Shown in pieces: positions 28,463 through 36,893 of a DNA stretch of 64,000 nt. How positions within the stretch are numbered: the first letter of the stretch is position 1; every line of letters starts with the position of its first letter. The position numbers and the translations under genes were made by a program. The notes beneath the pieces were generated by a model. The model had not been told where the DNA came from. It worked only from the letters and a program-made list of their open reading frames with translations, and ran no database searches. The stretch is from Ferruginibacter sp. (GTDB lineage Bacteria; Bacteroidota; Bacteroidia; Chitinophagales; Chitinophagaceae): contig NZ_JAQBNR010000021.1 in assembly GCF_028288465.1 (NCBI RefSeq), positions 281,207-345,206 on the forward strand. Direction: 5' to 3'.

Positions 28463-28618
28463 CGGATGGAACGCTGATGGCGCAGATGAAACAGATCTAA
28501 AACGGATAATTAAGGAAGGCTTTTTTGTCAGTGTCAATCCGTAAAATCAGTCTCATCAGCATTCCATCAAAAAATCAGTGCAAATCCGCAAAATCAGCGC
28601 AATCAGCGTTCTATCCAT
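28463..28618. repeat. Three copies of a dispersed AATCAGCG-type repeat
   Basis: Three related units occupy the gap after the ALDH gene: 28463-28507 (plus), 28537-28568 and 28582-28618 (both inverted relative to the first). Shared blocks are GATGGAACGCTGAT read one way and ATCAGC...TTCCATC or AATCAGCGTTCTATC read the other, with CGGAT/ATCCG at the outer end. The arrangement can fold into hairpins. Nothing in it codes for protein. The remainder of the 366-base gap up to rocD (28619-28823) holds a small CTCTCC/GGAGAG hairpin at 28738-28756 and no gene. Confidence 0.7.
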
Positions 28619-28823
28619 TTTTCAAATAATTTTTATATCTTGCACAAAAATTATTACCATCAAATCTTCGCAAAACATATCCTATTTTCTCAGCAATAAT
28701 CTTGATTTGCTGAATCACTAAGTTCACACTTCGCTCACTCTCCCATTGCCGGAGAGGAGGTTTTCTATTTCCGCCCACTTTATTGAATTTAATAGCTTTT
28801 ATTAATTAGTCAACTTTATCATC

Positions 28824-30059
28824 ATGCAATCAACTATCAACTTATCCGCCAATACGCGACATTATATTGACCTGGAAGAAAAATACGGGGCACACAATTA
28901 TCATCCCTTACCGGTTGTATTAAATCGGGGTGAAGGTGTTTTTGTGTGGGATGTGGGTGGTAAACGTTACTATGATTTTTTAAGTGGCTACTCAGCTGTC
29001 AACCAGGGGCATTGTCATCCAAAAATAATTGCTGCCCTCACAAGGCAGGCCAGCCAGCTAACTCTTACCAGCAGGGCCTTTCACAACAGTTTGCTGGGCG
29101 AGTATGAACAGATTATAACAACCTATTTTGGATATGATAAAGTACTGCCGATGAACACGGGAGTTGAGGCGGTTGAAACGGCATTGAAACTTGCCCGCAA
29201 ATGGGCCTATGAAGTAAAAAAAGTGGCCCCGAACCAGGCGGTGATTGTAACCTGCGAAAGCAATTTTCATGGCCGCACAACGGGCGTAATCACGTTCAGC
29301 ACTGACCCTTCTGCTAAAAATAATTTCGGCCCTTTCACCGGCGGATACACTACTGTAGACTACAATAATTTGGCGGCGTTGGAAAAATCTTTCCAGGATA
29401 AAAATGTGGCTGCCTTTCTTTTTGAACCGATCCAGGGCGAAGCGGGCGTAATGGTACCGGATGAAGGATATTTAACCGGTGTGAGAAATTTATGCACCGA
29501 ATACAATGTGCTGATGATTGCGGATGAAATTCAAACAGGGCTAGCCCGTACCGGGAAGATGCTGGCATGCGATCATGAAAATGTTCGTCCGGATATTTTA
29601 ATTCTCGGCAAGGCGCTCAGTGGTGGCGTATTGCCGGTAAGTGCAGTACTTGCAAACGACAAAATCATGCTGACTATCAAGCCCGGCGAACATGGCAGCA
29701 CCTATGGTGGCAACCCGCTGGCATGCGCTGTGGCCATTGCAGCATTGGCAGTTTTGAAAGATGAAAACATGTGCGAGAACGCCGAAGTAATGGGCGAATT
29801 ATTACGCAGCGAAATACGAAAACTGAACTCGCCATTTATTTCACTGGTACGGGGAAAAGGATTATTGAACGCCATTGTAATAAAACACAGCAACCCGGAA
29901 GCCGCATGGGATTTGTGTTTAACCCTAAAAGAAAACGGGTTGTTAGCCAAACCAACACACGGCGACAAGATACGTTTTGCGCCACCGTTGCTGATAACAA
30001 AAGAGCAGGTGATAGATTGCGTGAGTATTATTGATAGAAGTTTGAAGACGTTGGGATAG
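28824..30059 (+). CDS. rocD: Ornithine aminotransferase
   Basis: A 411-residue class III PLP aminotransferase that converts ornithine and 2-oxoglutarate to glutamate semialdehyde and glutamate. Motifs: [18 protein letters not shown] start ([16 protein letters not shown]), [59 protein letters not shown], and the PLP-lysine block [15 protein letters not shown]. The sequence is much closer to ornithine aminotransferase than to acetylornithine or GABA aminotransferases because of the [11 protein letters not shown] opening. A perfect hairpin terminator-like element lies 118 bases downstream. Confidence 0.94.
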   Translation: MQSTINLSANTRHYIDLEEKYGAHNYHPLPVVLNRGEGVFVWDVGGKRYYDFLSGYSAVNQGHCHPKIIAALTRQASQLTLTSRAFHNSLLGEYEQIITTYFGYDKVLPMNTGVEAVETALKLARKWAYEVKKVAPNQAVIVTCESNFHGRTTGVITFSTDPSAKNNFGPFTGGYTTVDYNNLAALEKSFQDKNVAAFLFEPIQGEAGVMVPDEGYLTGVRNLCTEYNVLMIADEIQTGLARTGKMLACDHENVRPDILILGKALSGGVLPVSAVLANDKIMLTIKPGEHGSTYGGNPLACAVAIAALAVLKDENMCENAEVMGELLRSEIRKLNSPFISLVRGKGLLNAIVIKHSNPEAAWDLCLTLKENGLLAKPTHGDKIRFAPPLLITKEQVIDCVSIIDRSLKTLG

Positions 30060-30177
30060 AACTTCAACAAAGATGCACATGGTCTGTATGAACAATTTAG
30101 CCCAGGCATTTGGCAAAACCCGAAAATATGATGGAGCTTGAACCAGTCAAACTTTCAATTTCATTTAAATAATTTAT

Positions 30178-30206
30178 AAGCCGGATATTGATTCCGGCTT
30201 TATTTT
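30178..30206 (+). terminator. Hairpin terminator after rocD
   Basis: AAGCCGGA and TCCGGCTT form an 8-bp perfect stem with a 7-base loop, followed by TATTTTTAT. It separates rocD from the isomerase gene. Confidence 0.8.
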
Positions 30207-30268
30207 TATACCTCCATGATCTGCTGAATTGCTTAATTTTAAAAACTGATTTAATAAAACTTTCATTT

Positions 30269-31186
30269 ATGGAACATACCACCCGCAAAGATTTTCTACA
30301 GACCTCCGGATTTCTACTTGCCATGGCTGTTACAGGCAGTTCTTTTGATCTGAAAAAGAAAATGCCATTGCTCTCTTTTTCTACGCTCGGTTGCCCCGAC
30401 TGGACCTTTCAGCAAATTGTTGACTTTGCGGTTGCAAATAAATTCGCTGGTCTTGAATTGCGGGGCATTTTGCGTGAGCTCGATTTGAATAAATGCAAAG
30501 AATTCAGCAGCGCAGAAAGTATCGCAGCAACCAACAAACTGATGAAGGAAAAAGGGTTGCATTTTTCAGATCTTGGTTCATCTGCGGCAATGCACCATAG
30601 TGATGCAACTGAGCGAAAGAAAAACCTGGACGATGCCAAACGTTTTATTGACCTGGCGCAAAAAATAGATTGTCCCAACGTTCGGGTATTCCCGAACAAT
30701 TTGCCGAAAGAAGTCGACCGCAATGTTACCATTGATTTGATTACACAGGGTTTGATTGAACTGGGCGAATATGCAAAGGGAAGCAATGTAACAGTAGTGC
30801 TCGAGTCGCATGGAGAGCTTGTTTACGTGAAAGATCTGCAAAAGATAATGCAGGCTGCGGCAGGCAACAATGTTGGCCTCGTGTGGGATATTGTTAATAT
30901 GTGGTCGGTGACAAAAGAGCCGCCTGCTACCGTATATGCGGCGTTAAAAAATTACATTCATCATACCCATATTAAAGATTTAAAAGTTACCGATGGCAAA
31001 GAGCACTATACTTTTTTAGGTGAAGGTGAAACACCCATTTTTGAAGCCATCGATATTTTATATAAGGATGGATACAAAGGATACTTTAGTTTTGAATGGG
31101 AAAAATTATGGCACCCTGAAATTGAAGCACCGGAAAAAGCCATTGCACATTATTCAAAAGTGATGAGGGCGCATTTTAATGGATAG
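30269..31186 (+). CDS. Exported sugar phosphate isomerase/epimerase (xylose-isomerase-like TIM barrel)
   Basis: A 305-residue AP endonuclease 2/xylose-isomerase-like TIM barrel. The N-terminus TTRKDFLQTSGFLLAMAV looks like a weak Tat or Sec signal (only one arginine). The barrel shows LSFSTLGCPDWTFQQIVDFA, FAGLELRG, ESHGELVYV, GLVWDIVNMWS, HTHIKDLKV and FSFEWEKLWHPEI, giving the Glu/Asp/His metal ligands expected of this superfamily. The sugar or inositol-like substrate is unknown. The frame opens at TTG 30188, but that would run through the upstream terminator; ATG 30269 is the sensible start. Confidence 0.85.
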   Translation: MEHTTRKDFLQTSGFLLAMAVTGSSFDLKKKMPLLSFSTLGCPDWTFQQIVDFAVANKFAGLELRGILRELDLNKCKEFSSAESIAATNKLMKEKGLHFSDLGSSAAMHHSDATERKKNLDDAKRFIDLAQKIDCPNVRVFPNNLPKEVDRNVTIDLITQGLIELGEYAKGSNVTVVLESHGELVYVKDLQKIMQAAAGNNVGLVWDIVNMWSVTKEPPATVYAALKNYIHHTHIKDLKVTDGKEHYTFLGEGETPIFEAIDILYKDGYKGYFSFEWEKLWHPEIEAPEKAIAHYSKVMRAHFNG

Positions 31187-31190
31187 GAAT

Positions 31191-31223
31191 TAATGGATAA
31201 TTGATAATTGCATAATGGATAAT
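31191..31223 (+). repeat. AT-rich dispersed repeat (GATAATTGATAATTG family), copy 1
   Basis: The stretch directly after the isomerase stop reads as repeated GGATAATTGATAATTG-like units. It belongs to the same family as the copies at 39485, 39601 and 41589, all of which lie just behind stop codons. Confidence 0.6.
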
Positions 31224-31333
31224 AGAATGACGTTACGGCTAACTAAATTTGATAATGATTTTAATAAACGACGAGCTCGGCGGTTTTTGACTTTTTACTT
31301 CTGAATTTTGCCTTAGCTTCCTGCATTTTTACT

Positions 31334-31366
31334 TTTGGCTTTGCGTTCACCTTTTCAATATCTTTA
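31334..31366 (+). promoter_or_regulatory. Promoter of the VIT1-like gene
   Basis: TTTG at 31334-31337, a spacer of 21 bases and TATCTTTA at 31359-31366 approximate the Bacteroidota consensus. The ATG at 31389 lies 22 bases downstream, which also argues against the upstream start of the longer frame at 31335. Confidence 0.5.
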
Positions 31367-31388
31367 CGCCCCAATAAACAACCATCGA

Positions 31389-32102
31389 ATGGACACCCAT
31401 CTTCACCACGACACACATATTGAAAGCCATTTAAAGAGCTCCGAAATGCTCACCGATATTGTTATTGGCATGAGTGACGGCCTTACCGTTCCATTTGCAC
31501 TGGCTGCAGGTTTAAGCGGTGCTGTTAGCAGTAGTACCATTATTGTTATCGCCGGCATTGCAGAAATCTGCGCAGGCAGCATAGCCATGGGGTTGGGCGG
31601 CTACCTGGCAGGAAAAACCGAACAGGATCATTATAGCAGCGAGGTGAAAAGAGAATACGATGAGGTTGAAAACAAGCGCCACCTGGAGATTGAAGAAACA
31701 AAAGAATTTTTTGCCAATATAGGTTTAAGTCCGGCTCTGCAAAACCAGGCTACAGAAGAAATTGCACAGGATAAAGACCGTTGGGTAGATTTTATGATGA
31801 AGTATGAATTAGGTCTTGAAAAACCAGATCCTAAGCGGGCTACCAAAAGTGCATTGAATATTGGCCTCGCCTATATAGCAGGTGGTATTATACCTTTAAG
31901 TCCTTACTTTTTCGTTACTGATTCAACCGAAGCATTAAAAATATCTGTCGTAGCTACCCTAATCTGTCTTTTCATATTCGGTTATTTTAAAAGTAAAATC
32001 ACTGGCGTAAACCCATTGATGGGCGCCGTAAAAGTGATGCTTATCGGTGCGGTTGCTGCTGCTGCTGCCTTTGGAGTTGCCAAACTATTTGAAGGTCATT
32101 AA
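31389..32102 (+). CDS. VIT1/CCC1 family iron/manganese transporter
   Basis: A 237-residue membrane protein of the VIT1/CCC1 family, which moves Fe2+ or Mn2+ out of the cytoplasm. The first membrane pair contains the family motif DIVIGMSDGLTVPFALAAGLSGAV, followed by AEICAGSIAMGLGGYLAGKTE. A charged cytoplasmic helical insert (about 75-150) rich in Glu probably binds metal, and three further membrane segments complete the C-terminal half. The His-rich N-terminus (DTHLHHDTHIESH) may bind metal. The convergent neighbour is a CDF metal exporter, whose stop lies only 15 bases away; the pairing suggests metal homeostasis. Confidence 0.9.
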   Translation: MDTHLHHDTHIESHLKSSEMLTDIVIGMSDGLTVPFALAAGLSGAVSSSTIIVIAGIAEICAGSIAMGLGGYLAGKTEQDHYSSEVKREYDEVENKRHLEIEETKEFFANIGLSPALQNQATEEIAQDKDRWVDFMMKYELGLEKPDPKRATKSALNIGLAYIAGGIIPLSPYFFVTDSTEALKISVVATLICLFIFGYFKSKITGVNPLMGAVKVMLIGAVAAAAAFGVAKLFEGH

Positions 32103-32117
32103 AAATATTGGAAAGAA

Positions 32118-33110
32118 TCAGGCTGTGTCAACCGTATGTTTTTTATTGGAAACAATATTGTCCATCGTCCATTCAATCTTCTTTTCAAACGGATGTTGCC
32201 TTACCGGGCAATCATCTTTTGTGCAGATCCTGCAACTGAATTCAAGACAACCATCCGAGTGCACAAATAATTCCATCGAGTCGCCGTATTCATTTTTTAT
32301 AAGGTCAGATAACTGATCGATTTCATGATGCGCTTCATTTACATTCATATACCATGGCACAGTAAGATGACAGTCCAGGTGAATGGTACCACCATATTTT
32401 ATAATGCGCAGGTTATGCAGATCAATCCAGTTGGGTTTGCGGTTGGCGTTTAATGTTACCACCAGTTTTTCCAGTAAAGTAGTATCGGCTTCATCCATAA
32501 TACCGGCTACGGATGTACGTACAATTTTATAACCGGTGAACATAATGATGAATGCAAAAAGAATGGCTACAGCACTATCTATCCACCACAATTTTACAAA
32601 ATACAGCAACACTAATCCGGCAATGATACCAATAGTAGAATAGGTATCGCTTTGCAAGTGTTTGCCGCTGGCAATTAATGCAAGCGAATTATTTTTTTTA
32701 CCTGTGTTGATACAAACACTGCCGGTGAAATAATTGATGACGGCTGTTGCAGCCACAATCCAGATACCATAATCCAGTTGCTGAATGGGATGCGGATGGA
32801 GTAAGTTATTGATAGCTTCGTATACAATAATTAAACCTGCAACGGATATCAGCGTACCTTCTATAGCTGCTGATAGAAACTCGGCTTTGCCATGACCATA
32901 AGGGTGATCCGTGTCTTTTGGTTTGGCGCTAACATACAGGCTGTAAATACCAATCAGGCCGGCCACTACGTTCACAGTACTTTCCAATGCATCGGTTAAA
33001 ATAGCTACCGAACCGGTCAAATACCAGGCGATTACCTTCATGATAAAAAGAACAATGCCGATGAGCGTTATTATTTTTTGAAGCCGTAAATTTTGCTGCG
33101 CTTTGTACAA
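32118..33110 (-). CDS. Cation diffusion facilitator (CDF) metal transporter
   Basis: A 330-residue CDF exporter for Zn2+, Fe2+ or related ions. Six membrane segments lie in the first 210 residues, with the family motifs SVAILTDALESTVNVVAG and the following DHPYGHGKAEFLSA, and a cytoplasmic C-terminal ferredoxin-like domain (about 215-290). An unusual cysteine-rich tail follows: SCRICTKDDCPVRQHPF, about 20 residues after the usual end of the domain, which may bind metal. The start is TTG at 33110; the next methionine (residue 24) lies inside the first membrane segment. Confidence 0.9.
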   Translation of the reverse strand: MYKAQQNLRLQKIITLIGIVLFIMKVIAWYLTGSVAILTDALESTVNVVAGLIGIYSLYVSAKPKDTDHPYGHGKAEFLSAAIEGTLISVAGLIIVYEAINNLLHPHPIQQLDYGIWIVAATAVINYFTGSVCINTGKKNNSLALIASGKHLQSDTYSTIGIIAGLVLLYFVKLWWIDSAVAILFAFIIMFTGYKIVRTSVAGIMDEADTTLLEKLVVTLNANRKPNWIDLHNLRIIKYGGTIHLDCHLTVPWYMNVNEAHHEIDQLSDLIKNEYGDSMELFVHSDGCLEFSCRICTKDDCPVRQHPFEKKIEWTMDNIVSNKKHTVDTA

Positions 33111-33246
33111 GAAAAAATTTTTTAGGGAACAAAGATAACTTGTATCATCTTGGCAACCGGCAAAGATTTTGATTTAACCAAAACAGTTTCCTTTTTGTTT
33201 TGGCGTTTACCCCCTGTTTTGCTGTTTAATTTGTTGCCGCAATCCA

Positions 33247-33254
33247 TACCTTTG
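33247..33254 (+). promoter_or_regulatory. -7 element TACCTTTG of valS
   Basis: TACCTTTG is an exact TAnnTTTG match. It predicts a leader of about 120 bases before the valS ATG, long for this genome. Confidence 0.5.
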
Positions 33255-33299
33255 CAAACATTGGCAAAATAGCAGGCTGCCATCTATAACATAATAAAA

Positions 33300-33321
33300 G
33301 TACCGCAATGGTATGCGGTAC
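33300..33321 (+). promoter_or_regulatory. Leader hairpin before valS
   Basis: GTACCGCA and TGCGGTAC form an 8-bp perfect stem with a 6-base loop within the predicted valS leader. There is no T-run directly after it, so it is not a simple terminator, and no canonical T-box sequence is seen. Confidence 0.4.
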
Positions 33322-33380
33322 AAGAGGGCGATGCAACGGTGTTCCACACTGCTTTGTAGCCCGGACAAAACCTTTTTAAC

Positions 33381-36044
33381 ATGGAACTGAGTAAGAATTT
33401 TATTGCCGGAGAAGCAGAAGCCAAATGGTATGCGCACTGGCTGGAGAAAGGCTATTTTAACAGCACACCCGACGAACGGGAACCTTATACGATTGTAATT
33501 CCGCCACCAAACGTTACCGGTGTGCTGCACATGGGCCATTGCCTTAATAATACCATCCAGGATATTTTAATTCGCCGTGCAAGAATGCAGGGCAAAAACG
33601 CCTGCTGGGTGCCGGGAACGGATCATGCATCCATTGCTACCGAAGCAAAAGTGGTGGGCATGTTGAGGGAAAGAGGCATCGCGAAATCGTCTTTAACAAG
33701 AGAAGAATTTTTAGCCTATGCCTGGGAATGGAAAGAAAAATATGGCGGTATTATTTTGCAGCAATTAAAAAAGCTGGGCTGTAGTTTAGACTGGAACCGC
33801 ACCAGCTTTACGATGGATAAAGATTATTACCAGAGCGTGATGAAGGTGTTTGTGGATCTGCATGGTAAAGGACTTATTTACCGGGGCAAAAGAATGGTTA
33901 ACTGGGACCCGGTAAGCCTTACGGCGTTGAGCGATGAGGAAGTTATTTTTAAAGAGGTTGATTCTAAACTATATTATGTAAAATATTTGCTGACTGATAA
34001 AGATGGCCAGCCGTCAGGCGCTGGCCTTACGGTAGCTACCACAAGGCCTGAAACTATTTTGGGCGACATTGCAATTTGTGTAAACCCCACAGACGAACGT
34101 TATACAAACCTTATTGGTAAGAACGTACTGGTACCCATCATCAACAGGGTGATACCTGTTATTGCAGATGAATATGTTACCATGGATTTTGGTACGGGGG
34201 CTTTAAAAATTACACCGGCGCATGATAAGAATGATAACATGCTCGGCATTAAACATAACCTGAAAGCAATTGACACGCTGGACGCTTCGGGAAAATTTAC
34301 TGCTGAAAACTTGATGGAAGACAATCCTTCGGAACTTGTTTTGAGTTATGTGGGTGTTGACCGTTTTGCTTTACGTAAAAAAATTGTGGAAGACATCAGT
34401 GCATTACAATTGATTGAAAAAACAGAAGAGTACAAGGGACAGGTTGGCACCAGTGAAAGAACCGGCGCAGTAATTGAACACCGTTTATCGCTGCAATGGT
34501 TTATTGATATGCAGAAATTTATTGCCAATAATCCGGAGATACTGTCGGCTGTAAGTGATGACACCATTGCCTTTCACCCGGCGAAGTTAAAAAATACGTA
34601 CAGCCATTGGATGGGGAATATTAAAGACTGGTGCATCAGCCGCCAGCTCTGGTGGGGCCAGCAAATACCCGCCTGGTATGATGAAGCGGGCAATGTATAT
34701 GTTGCAGAAAGCCTGGAGGCATTACACGTCAATCAACCGGAAACAATTGGATTGCAATTAAAGCAGGATGAAGACGTACTGGATACCTGGTTCTCTTCCT
34801 GGCTTTGGCCGATGGAAGTATTTAAAGGCATCAGTCACCCGGGCAATGATGATATTGCTTATTATTATCCTTCCACAACATTGGTCACAGGGCAGGATAT
34901 TCTCTTTTTTTGGGTGGCACGTATGATTATGGCGGGTTACGAATATGCAGGACAACGGCCTTTTAAAGATGTGTATTTTACCGGCATGGTAAGGGATAAG
35001 CTGGGCAGAAAAATGAGCAAGCAGCTGGGCAACTCTCCTGACTTGCTGGCGCTGATTGATAACTATGGTGCAGATGCGGTTCGTTTTGGAATCATGGTAT
35101 CCTCCCCTGCCGGTAACGACCTGATGTTTGATGAAAGCGCACTGGAACAAGGTCGCAATTTTAATAACAAATTGTGGAATGCGCTAAAACTGGTTAAGAT
35201 GTGGGAAGCAAGAGTTGCTGATGATAATGACACTTCTGATACCAATAGTTTTGCCATCAACTGGTTTACCAACAGGCTGAACGAGGTAAAGGCAGAAGTG
35301 GAAATACTGATGCATCAATTTCGCTTGAGCGAAGCCTTAAAGACAATTTATTCATTGATATGGGATGACTTTTGCAGCTGGTATTTAGAATGGGTTAAGC
35401 CCGGCTTTGAACAACCTGTTGAAGCCGCTGTATTCAATACTACTGTTGCTTTTTTTGAAGAACTGATGCAGTTACTTCATCCGTTTATGCCTTTTGTTTC
35501 AGAAGAAATTTATCATTTGCTCAGGCAGCAGTCAACTGATTTATGCGTTACGCAAAATGCACCAACCATTGCTGCAGCCGTGCCGGTTTTGCAACAGGGT
35601 GAATTACTGAAACAGGTAATTTCTGCTTTAAGAGATGCACGCAATAAAAATCAGCTGAAGCCGAAAGAAACGATTCAACTCCACATTCAGACTGAAGACA
35701 GCGCTGCGTTTAAAGCTATTGAAAACATCATCAGCAAACAGGTAAATGCGGCCGCTGTTTTTTATACCAATGATACTGTTGCCAACAGCATTGTAGTTGC
35801 AGTAGAGCAAAATAAATTTTACATAGAAAGTGAACAGAAGCTGGACAGCGCTGCTTTAAAAGCTGATTTATTGAAAGACCTGGCTCACCAGCAGGGATTT
35901 ATTGCCAGCGTGCAAAAGAAATTAAGCAACGAAAAATTTGTACAAAATGCAAAGCCGGAAGTAATAGAGCTGGAACGTAAAAAATTGTCTGACGCTGCAG
36001 CAAGAATTAAAACTATTGAAGAAGGTCTTGCAGGGTTGAATTAA
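33381..36044 (+). CDS. valS: Valyl-tRNA synthetase
   Basis: Charges tRNA-Val with valine. The 887-residue class I synthetase has the HIGH-type motif in PPPNVTGVLHMGHCLNN, the CP1 editing domain with TTRPETILGDIAICVNP and DFGTGALKITPAHD, WWGQQIPAW, and the KMSKS-type motif RKMSKQLGNSPD. The anticodon-binding domain follows and the C-terminal coiled coil (about 820-887, EQKLDSAALKADLLKDLAHQ) typical of ValRS is complete. It is preceded by a long leader with a hairpin. Confidence 0.97.
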   Translation: MELSKNFIAGEAEAKWYAHWLEKGYFNSTPDEREPYTIVIPPPNVTGVLHMGHCLNNTIQDILIRRARMQGKNACWVPGTDHASIATEAKVVGMLRERGIAKSSLTREEFLAYAWEWKEKYGGIILQQLKKLGCSLDWNRTSFTMDKDYYQSVMKVFVDLHGKGLIYRGKRMVNWDPVSLTALSDEEVIFKEVDSKLYYVKYLLTDKDGQPSGAGLTVATTRPETILGDIAICVNPTDERYTNLIGKNVLVPIINRVIPVIADEYVTMDFGTGALKITPAHDKNDNMLGIKHNLKAIDTLDASGKFTAENLMEDNPSELVLSYVGVDRFALRKKIVEDISALQLIEKTEEYKGQVGTSERTGAVIEHRLSLQWFIDMQKFIANNPEILSAVSDDTIAFHPAKLKNTYSHWMGNIKDWCISRQLWWGQQIPAWYDEAGNVYVAESLEALHVNQPETIGLQLKQDEDVLDTWFSSWLWPMEVFKGISHPGNDDIAYYYPSTTLVTGQDILFFWVARMIMAGYEYAGQRPFKDVYFTGMVRDKLGRKMSKQLGNSPDLLALIDNYGADAVRFGIMVSSPAGNDLMFDESALEQGRNFNNKLWNALKLVKMWEARVADDNDTSDTNSFAINWFTNRLNEVKAEVEILMHQFRLSEALKTIYSLIWDDFCSWYLEWVKPGFEQPVEAAVFNTTVAFFEELMQLLHPFMPFVSEEIYHLLRQQSTDLCVTQNAPTIAAAVPVLQQGELLKQVISALRDARNKNQLKPKETIQLHIQTEDSAAFKAIENIISKQVNAAAVFYTNDTVANSIVVAVEQNKFYIESEQKLDSAALKADLLKDLAHQQGFIASVQKKLSNEKFVQNAKPEVIELERKKLSDAAARIKTIEEGLAGLN

Positions 36045-36138
36045 GTTGACTGCACCAATTTTGGTTAAAATAAATACATTTTTTTTCTTTGGCGCCTTGT
36101 GGGATAGCTGTCACACTATTGTTACCATAATTTCGTTT

Positions 36139-36146
36139 TATCTTTA
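36139..36146 (+). promoter_or_regulatory. -7 element TATCTTTA
   Basis: TATCTTTA approximates TAnnTTTG, with an ATTG 17 bases upstream (36118-36121). It lies 5 bases before the start codon at 36152, so the transcript would have practically no leader. Confidence 0.35.
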
Positions 36147-36151
36147 AAGTT

Positions 36152-36643
36152 ATGATGATAAGAAAATTTTGTGCTTATTCTTTACTGTTCGTTGCAACCC
36201 TTTTTACCTGTAGCAGGACTATTGCACAGGCGCCTGCGAAGACTGCCTCCAAAACTGCTGCAAAATTTAAACCTCCGGTCGTAAAAACCTTGCTCGGCAA
36301 CCTTTCCGGCAGTACGGCCGTGGCTGGCGTGGAAGAGGCGAAAAATTTAATCAGCCAGCCATTAAAAATAGCAGACAGCAAAAACAGTGCTTATACCGTA
36401 GCATCTTACCAGTTTACCTATAAAAGAATCGGCATCACCGAAGATGAAGAAACCGGCAAAACTTCACCGCAATCGGATATTGTATCAAGACAATTTGATA
36501 CTACCCCTTTACCGGAAGTATGGCAAACCAATATTGCCGAATCATTGCATTCAGGAGAATCGCTTTACTTTTTTGACATCATTGTATTGGATAAACTGGG
36601 CCGGCGTTTTTTTGCGCCTGAATTAAAAATTACCATTCAATAA
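36152..36643 (+). CDS. Secreted protein of unknown function
   Basis: I do not recognise a family. The 163-residue protein has a signal peptide (hydrophobic 7-24, likely cleavage after TIAQ), then a short Ala/Lys/Thr linker (APAKTASKTAAKFKPP) and a compact domain of about 110 residues with mixed strands: VASYQFTYKRIG, a charged turn EDEETGK, and the ending YFFDIIVLDKLGRRFFAPEL. The last part resembles the C-terminal GldM-like or beta-sandwich regions only in general pattern. It is probably periplasmic. A second ATG follows directly (MM). It is alone between valS and the kinase gene; the downstream 250-base gap (36644-36893) shows no gene. Confidence 0.7.
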   Translation: MMIRKFCAYSLLFVATLFTCSRTIAQAPAKTASKTAAKFKPPVVKTLLGNLSGSTAVAGVEEAKNLISQPLKIADSKNSAYTVASYQFTYKRIGITEDEETGKTSPQSDIVSRQFDTTPLPEVWQTNIAESLHSGESLYFFDIIVLDKLGRRFFAPELKITIQ

Positions 36644-36893
36644 TTTCAATCTTCCTGTCTCCAACTTAAATTGCAAAAGCTATATTGCATGAGCCTTCTG
36701 TTTGGTATTATCACACTTGAAAATTATTCATTGCCAGCTACATCTGTTAATAAATAAAATACAAGGCAATCCTTATCCTACCCTGAATTATTGTATTTTT
36801 AATTTTTGCTGCCACTGCTTACAAATAATATTTGTTTTCCTCCTGAAACGCACAGAAATAATTGATTGGGCAATCAACTGTTTATAGAACATT

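Noticed and set aside
33255..33380. T-box riboswitch before valS
   Set aside because: No AGGGTGGNACCGCG-type core and no terminator stem; only a simple hairpin is present.
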